Of a stretch of 64,000 bases of DNA, positions 16,001-26,616 are shown one piece after another. Below the pieces are notes generated by a model. The model did no database searches and was not told the DNA's origin. It was given only the letters and a program-made list of their open reading frames with translations. This DNA is from Nectonema munidae (taxonomy: Eukaryota; Nematomorpha; Nectonematoida; Nectonematidae): positions 558,001 through 622,000 of the forward strand of contig JAUIRK010000105.1 of assembly GCA_030549495.1 (NCBI GenBank), given 5' to 3'. Position 1 is the first letter of the stretch. Every line of letters starts with the position of its first letter. The translations under genes and the position numbers were made by a program.

Positions 16001-19000
16001 TCTTTACTTTTCCCTACTTTATTCCACCATCATTCTCCCTTTTATATAAATTTGATTTTGACGCCTCCATGAATTTTATCAATTCTTTTCCTTTTATTTG
16101 AGGATTCTTGAGAAATTTTATGAATGAATAAAATATTCATGAATATATCAATAAAATAGTGACCACTTTTTGATAAAAAAAAAGATAGAAGATTTATATG
16201 AAACTCATTTCCTACTGTCTTTTATAAAGTTTTTGTTTTTTCTAAAATTTAATACAAAAAAATTACCATCAAAATGTTGCTAACGACACGACATATACCA
16301 ATTTTAGAACTTTTTATATTTGACCAAAAGATGGTAAATTTTTTTTTAAATAAATCTCAATTTCTCGTTCTATACATCTAATTAGTTAAAAAATTAATTA
16401 AATTTTTAAACATTGTTGTTTGCGGATATTCGAAAAATAAAAATATCAAAAGTATCGTAGTTCAAATCCTTGACGTGGCGAAATCTTGACAGAGAATTTA
16501 GACACTTGAGTCAATGTATTCTTACGATTGTTGCTGCTAACCTGGGTTAATTAATTACTGCCTTCGATGCATATTAACTTTAGTATATGAAAAACTTATG
16601 CACGTCTTTCAAATGTGAATTTTTGGAAAAAACTTACATATGCCTGTTTTCAGGTTCAATTTATTTTGCATTTCTCATCATATTTTTATAGTGTAGGTTA
16701 GTAGATGAGTAAAATTGTAATACAACCCAACTGCCCATTTCCAGTATTTGCAAAAAAATAACTGGGTACCTGGTGATCTAGGAAAATAATTTTCTGGCGG
16801 AATTTAGCGACAGAGCTTTGAACCAGATAATACTTTACAATTTGTGCCTGTTTCTTTGAAAATTATTTTCTGATTATGTCATAAAAAGATGATGCAAAAT
16901 ATTTTATCAAAAATTTTAAATGGATATGCCCACAATAAGTTTTTTCGTTTGCAGGTTGTTCGTGGTATCAATAGGTTTCTATAAGTGAGTACAATTAGAA
17001 GTCTTTCCAGTATTTTGACAAATTTTTAACAAAAGAAAATATATTTATTTTTATCAACTGAGTGTTTATCAGCACTGCTATCCAAAGCTGACTTTGATCT
17101 TTTTACGCAGGTGTCCATTTACTTTATCTTAAGAACAATTATGGATGCTATGAAAAAAGTTCTTCCTCAAATTTAAGCATTAATTTAAAAGTTAAAAGGG
17201 AACCATATGTAGCCCAAATGCGTACTGTGACAGATGTTAGTTTAGCAGACCCTTAAAAGTTCTAGCAACACTTCAAAACGCCGAAATCTGAATTTTGTAG
17301 GATTTGCAAGACAAGAAGACAAACTGTAGGAATCATAGCTATAATAGTTATATCTTATATTCATTAATGAACTATTAATACAAATAAATCGTCACTCCCA
17401 GGAGGGGGGCTTCACATCATGGATGTTACTTTCATGTTTAGATACATTATTTATGATTGTCCAATGTCCATGTATGAAACTGATTCACTCTCATTTTTTT
17501 CATCATTATAATGATTAAATCATCCTTATTTAACTTGGCTAAATTCGTTTCAATATCATGAAGAAATGATTATATGCTGATGGTGCTAGGAAAACTTCGC
17601 CTCAGAAAATCCACTCTCGAGAAACTCGGTCTTGTAATACTTGGTCTCAAATTCACATTGAATATTAAAGTCTGAAATTGTAGAAAAATGATCAAGACAT
17701 GTACAAAAGCTTCAAAAAGGAAAATAAAATCCATAATTGCTGACTTAAGATTAATTCAAACATAAAATCTAGATAAGTATACACAAGAATAGTTAGAAAA
17801 AATAAGAATCGGTCTCAAAAAATTTGTCCCAGAAATCTGGGTTTCTCAGTTGAATATATATATATAGCCAACTCTTGGAAACCATTTTATTTGAATGAGT
17901 ATAAAAGCATGAATATTTGAATAGCTTTATTATTGTAATATTTTTACGAACTAACGAACGAACTGAGATAGAATTTTGCGTTCCGACTTTTCTGAAAACG
18001 CGTTTTCTGGCGACCTATACTGATATCAAACTAGAAAATGTTGCAAATCTTTTTCAAATTTATTATCAAATACGATGCGTATATAAAAACAAATCGAGAT
18101 ATTTGAATTGCTCCAGCGATATTTGAATAAAAACGAAAACGGGCGTTGAAAAAAGTTCTGAAACAATTGCAATATTTTAAGTTTTTGATAAAGTAGAAAT
18201 TGCACAAACTAAAAAATATGGAAAGGAAAAATATGAAGTTATAATAAAATGAAAAGCTCTACCTCAAATATTTAAAAATTAAAAAGTATTCAATGAGGAT
18301 GTTATCCCAAAAATTTACAAAAGATGATATTCACAGCTTTTTGTCTTTGAGCTGATGCAAAGTTTTTAAAAACTTGTGCATCTGATCCATTTGATTGAAG
18401 AATAATTTCAACTCTATTTAAAACAATGTCAATATCGATTTTAGTTTAATGTTTTAAACGGTATAAGTCTTCTTGAAGATTTTGAAAATTTAAGGAAAAC
18501 TTCATCCAAAAAGCATTGAAAAAAGATTTTATAAATGTCATTTTCCTTCTCCCAGTGTATAAATACACAAGACTAGATTCATCCTTGCTACATTTATCTT
18601 GGGGCACAAAGGTAAACCTTTTTGGGAGGAAGCTGGGGAATGGGACTTTTGTTCTCAAAATAGATAGTAGAAAGAATTATCCCTTTTGCAAGAGTTTTGG
18701 TAAAATATATATTTTCATAGGAGAACTCGCTTTAACAAATTTTGCTACAACTATTATTCCATTGTATTCCATGCATTATGAGTTCTAAAGAAAAGAACAT
18801 GGACTTTTATTATTTTTAAATGATGATTGAACTTTTTCCTGAAAATAACTTTCACTATGAAAAGGATCTTTGAAAGGCATTGAAAATTAGATAAAATATT
18901 TATTTTCTATGTCGCCATTTTCTTTTGTGTTTCTCCATTCTCATGAAAGATACGAATTAAAGGAGGCTATAAAAATAGCGAAAGTTTATTCTAGGAATTC

Positions 19001-19133
19001 AATGAGCTGGAGGCTGAAAGAAGAAGAAGAAGATGAGAATTGAAAGGGAGAATGATGGGAAGGCGTTGAATAAACAAAAACATAAAAAGCTTACGAATAG
19101 AAGGGCAAAACAAAGTTTTAGTCTGTGAAGCAT
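998..19133 (-). CDS. Multi-EGF extracellular protein with signal peptide and LDLa-like module (5' part, 14 exons, continues off left edge)
   Basis: Exons in gene order: 19095-19133, 15758-15977, 15079-15192, 14380-14496, 12255-12380, 11570-11695, 11090-11215, 9272-9418, 8211-8342, 6236-6361, 4487-5152, 3402-3832, 3047-3287, 998-1078. All have AG/GT borders, and the phases agree (phase 1, except phase 0 after the start exon and at the 3402/3287 junction), giving 897 codons plus one base. The start exon encodes MLHRLKLCFALLF, a signal peptide core that continues into YTFYNSD. Then come an LDLa-like part (CDEKVDCMDGTDE) and about 17 EGF-like domains. Most have the calcium-binding D-I/V-D/N-E-C start and a C-x-N hydroxylation-type site (CVNLDGGYACEC, CINTNGSYKCEC). 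The last visible exon (IKIPVVITIVNINSTG) is not EGF. The family could be fibrillin-like or like the nematode MUA-3/MUP-4 proteins, which combine LDLa, EGF, VWA and SEA domains. The symbol is left open because the C-terminus is missing. Confidence 0.85.
1680..1821 (-). repeat. SINE-A copy 1 (tRNA-type)
   Basis: About 145 bp. On the minus strand it opens GGCGTGAGTAAG and carries the RNA polymerase III B box GGTTCGATCCC. Near-identical sequence lies at 5517-5660 and 19478-19619, always on the minus strand. It sits in an intron of the EGF gene. This copy is the most diverged of the three. Confidence 0.65.
1822..3046. other. Intron of the EGF gene, AT-rich
   Basis: Intron between exons 3047-3287 and 998-1078. 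Apart from the SINE just left of it, it holds only AT-rich sequence without recognisable features. Confidence 0.5.
3402..3832 (-). CDS. EGF exon with three calcium-binding EGFs and two partial ones
   Basis: It starts by completing the previous domain (KCVHDRNSICVPQLNS), then has IDECSQQAQNG, VNECSETNTC and the start of IDECLNKSACG. The last splits at phase 0 into exon 3047-3287 (SICTNVPGDYMCSC). It is the only phase 0 intron inside the EGF array, and it cuts within a domain rather than between domains. Confidence 0.85.
4487..5152 (-). CDS. Largest EGF exon of the gene (five EGF-like units)
   Basis: This 666-bp exon encodes in order: an EGF starting DIDECKSEKSPC; a second EGF (IDECAEEEK) with an unusually long loop of about 20 residues before its second cysteine (TRLCLAKNTEC); an EGF without the calcium motif (TNMCLSDPC) carrying a long Ser/Glu-rich insert; a calcium-binding EGF (IDECEVMDNAC); and the first part of a fifth (NHCSAIDKE), which is completed in exon 3402-3832 by KCVHDRNSIC. 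Fusion of several EGF exons into one contrasts with the single-domain exons upstream of it in the gene. Confidence 0.85.
5517..5660 (-). repeat. SINE-A copy 2 (tRNA-type)
   Basis: Same family as 1680-1821 and 19478-19619: B box GGTTCGATCCC, downstream block GCATCAAGCC, and a terminal GGTACC-type end. It is inserted in the intron between exons 4487-5152 and 6236-6361. Confidence 0.65.
6662..6680. repeat. CA dinucleotide microsatellite
   Basis: Short run of CA repeats in an intron. Confidence 0.9.
7826..7925. mobile_element. Unclassified transposon-end-like fragment
   Basis: The sequence CCAGGGCCGGTATTATGC, followed by a GC-rich patch with GGTCCAGGTAGACC, looks like the terminal part of a hAT-type element. 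No matching opposite end or target duplication was found. Confidence 0.25.
9419..11089. other. Intron of the EGF gene with long AT tracts and a G17 run
   Basis: Very AT-rich from 10050 to 10300, then an uninterrupted run of 17 G at 10301-10317. No gene or transposon is recognised. Confidence 0.5.
10301..10317. repeat. Homopolymer G17
   Basis: Seventeen consecutive G bases in an otherwise A/T-only stretch. It could form a G-quadruplex or reflect assembly uncertainty in length. Confidence 0.9.
12970..13107. mobile_element. piggyBac-type MITE, copy A
   Basis: Bounded by TTAA on both sides, with inverted ends CCCATTTA and TAAATGGG. Inside are AAGTAATTTCATCTTCGTCT and a second CGTCTGCG block, shared with the element at 62391-62527. 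The TTAA target and CCC...GGG ends are the piggyBac hallmark. It is non-coding, about 138 bp, in an intron of the EGF gene. Confidence 0.7.
13108..14379. other. Intron of the EGF gene, no features
   Basis: AT-rich intron sequence with scattered short ACTA/TAGT motifs. Nothing recognisable as gene or element. Confidence 0.5.
14654..14690. mobile_element. hAT-like terminal remnant
   Basis: CAGGGCCGTAGCCAGGGGGC resembles the end of hAT elements (CAG start, GC-rich subterminal). Only this end is seen. Confidence 0.3.
15483..15575. repeat. Imperfect foldback repeat
   Basis: A GC-richer patch with GTTCAAATTCCAGTCC on the left and GGACTGGACTAG...GTTTGAACCGGAC on the right. Parts of the halves are reverse complements, so it may be a degraded hairpin element. 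No target duplication is visible. Confidence 0.3.
15758..15977 (-). CDS. LDLa-like exon of the EGF gene
   Basis: The exon encodes YTFYNSDQQLLSFATSKGL and then a 35-residue acidic module, IACHGPDG...IICDEKVDCMDGTDE...EHC. The C-D-x-x-x-D-C-x-D-G-x-D-E core is the calcium cage of LDL-receptor class A domains. Only four cysteines lie in the exon, and the next exon starts with CSSKCSPKC. The canonical first pair of cysteines is absent or displaced, so this is a divergent LDLa. The donor is GTAAGC and the acceptor TTACAG. Confidence 0.75.
15978..19094. other. First coding intron of the EGF gene
   Basis: A 3.1 kb intron between the signal peptide exon and the LDLa exon. AT-rich, no gene or clear element seen. 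Confidence 0.5.
19095..19133 (-). CDS. Start exon of the EGF gene (signal peptide)
   Basis: The 13-codon start exon ends in GTAAGC at phase 0. This is the only reading that splices in frame onto 15758-15977, whose reading frame also starts at phase 0. The longer open frame over the same DNA ends at phase 1 and would run into a stop in the next exon, so the ATG at 19131-19133 is preferred. The peptide is basic at the start (LHRLK) and then hydrophobic (LCFALLF), as in a secretion signal. Confidence 0.75.
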
Positions 19134-19206
19134 CACATATACGAGTGTGTGGTACGCTGGTGGTGAAAAGTGAGTTTAGTGCTGAGAATCGCAGGTGAGC
19201 TTGAAG
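19134..19206 (-). other. Probable 5' UTR part of the EGF gene start exon
   Basis: Upstream of the ATG on the minus strand the sequence reaches a pyrimidine tract ending TTTATTCAG at 19207-19215. This could be a splice acceptor, which would put a non-coding first exon farther right, possibly in the GC-richer area near 21.5-22.4 kb. Transcription could equally begin near here. Confidence 0.4.
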
Positions 19207-19477
19207 CTGAATAAATAAAGAAAGATCGTTTTTCAAGTTTCACAGAAGTAGTAATAAATGCTGACCAAGAGTAAAATTACCCCCATAGTACAGTCAGGGG
19301 CGTATTCAAATTGCAATACGGGGAAGGTGTGACAAAATTCTAAGCCATTAACACTATTATATAAACAAATCAATGACTTGAAAACATTTAAAATTTAATC
19401 AAAAAAGTCATATGTTTATTAAATCTAACTATAAGACCATTTCAATGGTCTGGCAAGAGCGCCGAAGACAGTAAATG

Positions 19478-19619
19478 TAAAAGTACCGTGGGGTGTTTTC
19501 AACGAGAAAGCACAATTACGCCGCGTGTATCGAACTATGATAAAAGTAGGCTTGATGCGGGATCGAACCCAAGACCATGAATTATCGAAACCCAGTATCT
19601 AACCTACCTTACTCACGCC
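19478..19619 (-). repeat. SINE-A copy 3 (tRNA-type)
   Basis: Third copy of the tRNA-type SINE with the conserved B box, lying just upstream of the EGF gene's start exon. No clear target duplication could be read by eye. Confidence 0.65.
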
Positions 19620-19944
19620 CCCTAGATACTGTAAAAAGATTGATTATGTACACACAGGCGTGTCGATAAAGGGGAGGGTACATGTATTGAGAACATGAAA
19701 TATACTAGTCATATAAAGTTGTAGAAAATTAACCAAAAATTTTAAATTTACACTTAAACAGAAATTAAGCTCAGATAAGATATTGTATCATCGGAAAGCA
19801 TAAACTCTTGGTTTGGTAATATAAGCTAAAGTCTTTTTTAAAAAAATAAAAATTATTAAAAATCATTGAACCCTTGAAGTAGTAGGCGTTATTGATTGCT
19901 TCGCAAAAATACATTGTGTAATATCTAAACTAGTTTTATTTATC

Positions 19945-20055
19945 GCACCTTCTATACCTGAACAGATTGAAAGGATAGTCACGATCGGGTATCTAACCCA
20001 GACCATCCGGCCTGAGATACTACACTCTAGCTATGCGTGACAATTTTAACGGCAC
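19945..20055 (-). repeat. SINE-B copy 1 (tRNA-related)
   Basis: On the minus strand the block GACTATCCTTTCAATCTG followed by CAGGTATAGAAGG matches the 3' part of the element at 30107-30270. The preceding GGTTAGATACCC lies where a tRNA B box is expected. It is more diverged than the 30 kb copy. Confidence 0.5.
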
Positions 20056-21479
20056 AAAAGCAAATAAAATTTGTAGAGACACAAGTGGTAGGTGTACCAA
20101 TTTTTCATTTGTATCAGGACATAAGTATATAAAATTAGAATATTGGCATTAATCAAATCTTTGAAACGTCAAAAATTTTATCAAATTCATTATTGTGAAA
20201 TTTACTAACTTTTCAACAAATTCTCAAAGACATGCTTTATTTGGAAATAAAAAAGTTGGTTTGAATGAAGGTGTAGACTTGATAAAAGGTTGAACACATT
20301 CATTCTCTTAAAAACGATAGCTCAGGTTTATATATAGCATTAATCATTGATGAGAGTCATTCTTGGATATGGAAAGTTATTATGCGTCTGGTAATGAAAT
20401 GTCTGGGTACAAGGGGTCCAGTAGCGAATGGACCGAACACGGAAGAAAACATGATGAAAATTAGGAAAGTTCATAAGGTTTTTACTAAACGCTGACTAAC
20501 TCTGTGAAAAATCTTACATATCCTCAAAAAAGAAAATTGATCAATTTACTCTGACTTTATTATACAATTTAAAGAAGTGAAATGATAAAAATCGTCAATA
20601 TCGTAAAGAAAAACATGGAAATAAAGAGAAAAATTTTGCCTATGTATCCTCAAAAAATTTGAAGATCCAATTGTTATAAATTTAAGGCTGAATCTTTCCA
20701 GATAATCCTCACCCAGAGAGCTTTTGATGAGTGGAATTCTTTGCATGATGATGTAATCAAATCACATATGATTAACACTATCAAAAATAAGCTTTAATTT
20801 AAATTAAGATACAAACTTCACAAAAGTATGTTATGATGTTTATTAGACGATACATCTGGAGTAAGACCATTTCACCTCAAACCCAATCAGGGTTAAAGAT
20901 ATGCAAGATTTAGAAAAAGTTCTACGACACATGATCAAAAAAGGAAGAGGTTTACAAAATTTTAAATTTCACACAAAATTATAGATGTTTGAGTTTATCG
21001 GATGGAATGAGAAATATAACTGATTGATTTGAAAGTATAATAAATATATGTTTAACTTTTATGCTCTAAATTACAACGCGTATAATTTTAGAATTTGTTC
21101 TTAAAGATAAAAGTGTGCTTCACAGGTGGTAATTTATGCTTAACTTTAAAAATTGCATATTTTCGACTAAAATTTATTTTGAAATTTTAAAATGTTTGTT
21201 AATTTGTAAATTAGAAGCGTGTTATTTTTTGATTAACAAGCCACAATCAGTATCGGTTGTGCTAACTGGCCCACCGAATTTAAATGAAAGAGCTTGGAAA
21301 AGTAGAAACGAGCATTTATTTAGCCAAAATAAATGATCATAGACAAGTAAGGACGTGAGCAATAAACATTTTGAAAAAAGTATTTTAGCAAAAAATAAGT
21401 TCTTACGTGATCAATAGTATGGTTGAAGATGCAAATTTGAAAAGCTTCTCAAATTTAATATTTTTCTGGAGTTGATGGC
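20056..21479. other. Gene-free AT-rich stretch
   Basis: Only short chance open frames. No exon-like block with splice signals and biased composition was found. Confidence 0.5.
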
Positions 21480-22440
21480 TGGCTCCTTCAGGAAGTCAAG
21501 CTGTGCTAAAGTGGTTCTTAATTTGCGTGTTATCTTAAGGTGTGGTAATAGAAGACAAATTTCTTCAGGCTGAAAGTGGTTGCAGGGTATGAGCCGTGTA
21601 GTTCAAATTTTTGCGAAACAAATTCAGTACTTAAATTTATCCTTTTTTTTGATTATCTTCCTTTTTCCTCAGTGATTAGACTGTGATAAGAAATGTGCGG
21701 TAATAGGGTTTCTCAACTCACGAAGAAAAGATAAAGCTTTTTGTGAGTCGGTGTCTTCTTTTCTACCTGGAGATAGGAGGCGGAGGACGGGAGGAAAACG
21801 CAGGAAAGTTTATAAGCTGATTAGCTAGGTTACTTCTTCTGTGTATTCGGTGAGTGAGGGATGTGATTGGCTGAAAGGCTTTCAACGTTAATCACGGACC
21901 GCGGATAGATGGGTGTGACGACACTTAGGTAAAAAATCACGATAATGACATAACAACAGCAGAGCAGGGAAAGAAAGTTTTGATTACACGCGCACCTTGC
22001 CTAGCAATTATTCATGTGCATTTGTGTTCTGGGGAGTAGTTGCCTTGTGTTTGAGTTGAGAGTGCACACATACGCGAGAAGGCATTGTAGTGATTGTGTG
22101 TACTCTTTCCTACTCCAAGTGAAGAGAACAAGGAAGAGAAATCGAGCAAGTGTCACACACAAAACTTTGCAAAGAACAAAAAGTCGGTAGTGAAATTATT
22201 TGCTCATCGTGAAAATAAATAAATAACACATCCCCTCACTCTTATTCCATATTTGTTGCTAGACGACGCGCAACATAAACTCTCCTCCATACACCCCGAC
22301 GGACACCCCACATTGATTGGGAGGGGCCAGTTAAAATGTTGGCATCGCGTGAATGACTGCCCGACTTTCCACTGGAACCAGAGCAGAGGGACCCGAAGGA
22401 AAACATTGCCGTATTTTGTGCTACCTTGTAAGCAAGAAAA
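21480..22440. promoter_or_regulatory. GC-richer probable promoter / 5' UTR area
   Basis: Composition rises clearly above the surroundings, with CpG-containing patches (GACGACGCGCAAC, CACCCCGACGGACACC). On the plus strand it has donor-like sites at about 21850 (TTCG|GTGAGT) and 22426 (CTT|GTAAGC). Short open frames exist on both strands but none looks like a known protein. It lies upstream of both the minus-strand EGF gene and the plus-strand gene at 35 kb, so it could serve either. This reading rests on composition and splice-like signals only. Confidence 0.35.
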
Positions 22441-22499
22441 GTCTATTGATTTTAAAGATAATCACGGAATACAATCATTACAATAGAAATGTGTAAACT

Positions 22500-25320
22500 T
22501 GACAAATGATTTTTGAACATTATAAGATCAAGTGATTTAAAAAATGCATAAATATTACTTTGACAAAATTGTTCGCTATTTATAGCATCAATTAATACTT
22601 ATTTCAAAACTTAAAGATATACACAAAAGTTTATATTATTTGTCGGTTTTATGTCGACTTCCATGTTTTATCGTTGTAGATGAAAACGCAATTGAACCTT
22701 AAACAAAAACAGGAAATAAGTATAACTACATTACCATATATGAGTCTGTAATCGAAATAATAACAAACTTATCATTTGATTTTTGTTATGATGAAGCCTA
22801 AAAGTTTTTCGATTATTGAAAAATTTGATTGACGTTTAATATCATTAAAAATAAGTCAACATCACTGCGGTGAAAATGACCACCCAAAAATAAAAAACAC
22901 CATTACTAAGTTAAGTATTTGCCAAAGTATATCCTTTATTTTTAATTTAAATGTTTCACTATCATAAGGTTGAAAACAAATGGAATACTTGAAAAAACCA
23001 TAAAATTGTTTTTTTGAAAATTTTGGAATATCGCATGCATCTGAGGAAACTGAAATTCGTAGTTCAATACTCAGATTTGCTTCAGTAAGTCGTATAGTTA
23101 TAGTAAGACTTCTAAATGCATTTTGCCTAATTTAATTAGGAAGAAACAAAAGGTGTTTCAGAAGGATGTAATTCGTCTGATTTTAAATTTCTTCAAAAGA
23201 CTTTCAAATTCGACAGAATATTCCTCTTTCGATTCTAGGAAATTCTTCCGTCAATTTCGGGAAATCTGTGCAGCATGTTTTTTCAATTGTGTCACAAATA
23301 AATTAAGCATCGGGCTCAACTTTTTAATATGAGCAAGCAAACTAGGTCTTAGATGATTGGTGCCTTGTAGTTTCTCGTTCAAATTATCTAAATTACTTTT
23401 TATACTTTACAAAATTGCTATATCACTTTGAAACTTCTTTTCTTCCAGTTCTTAAAGTATGCAAAGTTTTGATAACCATAAAAATGTTCAAATTTTATAA
23501 TGATGCCAAAATGACTGTATTCGGGTTCAAAATCTTTTAAGATATCTTGGAAACTGTTTATTGACTACTTGATATCTAATTTTCAGGTGTGATTTAAAAA
23601 ATGAGAGGCATGAACGAGAAACAGGATTTTGAAATTTAGCGATCAGAATGGTAGGGACGAAGACGTTGGAAACGCATTTGATAGCGCCAAAGATAAAGTT
23701 ATCACTTTTTTAGTTTCTAATAAATGGTTTGCATTGTTTATGAAGATGCAATGAAAATTTTCGGTAGAAAGCGATTTTTAAAGCTAAATTGATAGCTTGA
23801 GAATCAATAATTTTCTGTTATTAAACAGTTACTGATATTTAGATAAATTGCAAAAAATTTTAAAATAATTGCAATAGGTTTGATTAAATAACTAAAAAAT
23901 TTTATCTCTCTTTGGTATCGCAATTATTTTAGTTTTAACTTCATTCCATTTCCAAAGATGTTATTTTCTCAAGAATAAAGAAAAGACATTGATAAAATTG
24001 ATTGATTTTTTTTATCTACCTTTTATGTATTTTCTTTAAAAACATGATATCAAATCCAAAAAATGCAAACTTAGTTATTAACTTATGGCTCTTTATGAGA
24101 CATTACAATTAATTTAGGGCTCTTTTTATCTCATTATGTCCTCATTCGTGGTATATTTCAAAATATCAGAAAATATGTTGAGTGCTAGACAATTATTAGT
24201 GAAAGCCATCGTAAAAATAAGTGATACAATATCAGCTACAAATTTGAGATCATGAGATCAAATTATATATTTATAATCTTCACTTTGCTGTCTTTTAAAT
24301 TTTATATTGGGCCATCAAAACTTTATTTAAGGAAATTTCTCTGAATCAAAATTGGCCTTTTGTGGAAGATAAAATGAATCTAAAAGTGGAAGAAGAAAAG
24401 CAGCTTCGACAAAAATAATAATATTCAATACCTTTATAGCGTATTCATTTACACATTTTGCAATAACAAATTCTCACTTAGCTTGAAGTGTAATTGCTGG
24501 TTATTTCACAATTTGGAGAACGACAATAATCTGTCTAAATGACATTTTGTGGTGAAATAGCTAAGATGAAGTATAAGAATGAGGATTTAAAAGAAAGAAA
24601 TTAAGATTCCGAATTTGCAAAAAGGAGAGAAAATATTGGAATTTTCAACCGATACGGTCTTTATCAAGATTTGAATCAAAGAATGAAACTAAAGAATGAA
24701 TTGCCGGAGACAGGAACTAATGGGGCGTCGCCTATTCCACAAGATTAAAACGTCAAAAACCAATAAATAAATAAACAACATACGAAACAATATGGATGAT
24801 TTATTGATAGAAAGAAGGCTTTTTTACGAATACGGTTGAACATGAGAAGGAGAAATCACATATGGTCACATTTGACAGGTGGTGACTTAATTCAGCGCAG
24901 CTATCAGATATAACAAGAATCAAAATGTTCTGCTGGAGAGTGAGTATGCCTTTCTCTCCTTGTTTACATTTTGAACTGTTGTTTGAAGAGATCGCACGTG
25001 TGAAAGCTTGAATGTCAACAGGTGTGATCGCATTGTTTATTTAGACGATTTTCCTACATATTGTTCTCTCGAGAAGTTTTTAAGTCTTATATTTGCGAAT
25101 TCTTTCTCTCTATCCATTCAATATATACAGTATACCCCCTATTCGCCCTTATTTACTTAAGTGATTTCTCACTACAAACTTTTGTTTGATCCCAATAAAA
25201 TTGATTTGATTGATTGATTAATAACAACATTTGACCAATGAATGCTTTTTCAAAGTCTCACTTTATTTCTCAGTCCAACGTCTTTATTTTGTCTTTATAG
25301 AAAGATGTTTATTGAGTCGA
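22500..25320. other. Gene-free stretch
   Basis: AT-rich DNA without recognisable coding sequence. A small ATG with a strong donor (ATGTTCTGCTGGAGA|GTGAGT) near 24924 could be a tiny start exon but nothing confirms it. At about 25324-25390 there is a transposon-end-like GC patch followed by A and T runs. Confidence 0.4.
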
Positions 25321-25499
25321 GTCACTGGGGTCAGTACCGAATTAACATAGTAACAGCTGCTACAGGCCCCGCGCTTAGTTGAAAAAAAATTTTTTTTTTG
25401 ACTTTTTGTAATATATTTTAGTTTTCTTCTATTCTTCTTTTACATTTCCTCCTTAAAATAAATTTTTGCTCTTGAATTTTGTGGTTTTTATAGGAGATT

Positions 25500-26600
25500 G
25501 TATGTACGATGTGTGTCAGAAGAAGAACTGTCCTCTTTCCTAATACATATATTTATTCTTTATCTCCAAAATCTAACTCCACCTCTCCCCTGTTCACAAC
25601 GCCATTAAACGGAAAATACAAAAAGTCATCAAAACCGATGAGCTTCCTATCGGACACTTCAATCAAGCTTCACATTAAGCCACTCCATCGACACTTCCAA
25701 ACTTACAATCTGATTTGCCACAACAAGTGACAAAGCAAAGACAGCATCTACACCAGTGGTTCCCTACCGAAGGTCCATTCCTAGGGGTCCATGGAAGAAT
25801 TTCAAGGGGTCCATGGAAATTCTACTTCAAACTACTTATGCTGAATCTCCTTTAGTATACTTCTATTTTCCAAATCAATATAAATATATATATTTAGAGC
25901 TTTTTTAAATAAATATTTTCTTCCCTTTTTTAAAGTTTTATATTTTGAATGTTTATATATCCTTTTTATTAGTTACAATATTTTTGAAAAATTTATATTT
26001 TAATTGGAAAAAAATTTTATTCACATTTTATGTCAGGCTTTACGATTTCTCTGATTTCATATGAATAAGCATACGATTTAATCAGATGACTACAATCATT
26101 TTTTGCATAAAAATCTTTGATTTGTTGGCTCAAACTATTCAGTTGTAGGAGTCCACAGGTAAAAAAAAGTGACTGAAAAAGGGGGAATGGGATAAAAAAA
26201 GGTTGGGAACCACTGATCTACACAGTGATTTGCAAGAAAGCAAGACACCTACGCCAAATTTATTGGATGCCCAAACCCAAAAGAATTTCAAATCTCTGAT
26301 TCACCATTACCACATCGAAGAGACTGACTCCAAAGCAGCACAAGTCACTCTATGAATGCAAATAATTTTCCAAGCACCGAATTTCCTTCAACGCACATGC
26401 AAAGAAGAAAACTTTCTTCAAAAATTCTTTTACACTATCAATAATAATCATTTCATTTCCAGCGCGCCCTCAATAACCACATGCGAATCTACTCAAACGC
26501 CTTTCCTGTTCTACCTATCGTGCATGCTGTTTTACAGGCGACTATCTCCAATATGGAATGCTCGGGACTGGTTTGTTCCCGGATTTATTATAATTTTTCC
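25500..26600 (+). other. Unidentified coding-like sequence split by a MITE
   Basis: The stretches 25500-25753 and 26224-26600 are richer in C and in plus-strand open frames than the neighbourhood, with a composition like old coding or transcribed DNA. The frames are short and interrupted, and no motif is recognised. The hAT MITE at 25754-26215 is inserted in the middle, with a perfect target duplication. It may be an old processed pseudogene or an unknown repeat. Confidence 0.3.
25754..26215. mobile_element. hAT (Buster/Charlie-type) MITE, 462 bp
   Basis: The ends are CAGTGGTTCCCTACC and GGTTGGGAACCACTG, flanked on both sides by the 8-bp target duplication ATCTACAC. Subterminal GGGGTCCATGG repeats sit at the left end. 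It has no coding capacity. The duplication fits the nnnTAnnn pattern of Buster-type hAT elements. It is related to, but distinct from, the 619-bp family at 43-54 kb. Confidence 0.85.
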
Positions 26601-26616
26601 GGATTATCAGTAGGCC

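Noticed and set aside
18991-19236. An 81-codon minus-strand open frame as the N-terminal exon
   Set aside because: That frame ends at phase 1 at the donor 19094 and would hit a stop in exon 15758-15977. The alternative frame starting at ATG 19133 splices at phase 0 and gives a signal peptide.
24921-24938. ATG with strong donor (MFCWR then GTGAGT) as a start exon of the second gene
   Set aside because: Five codons with no signal peptide and no in-phase partner found. Not supportable without transcript data.
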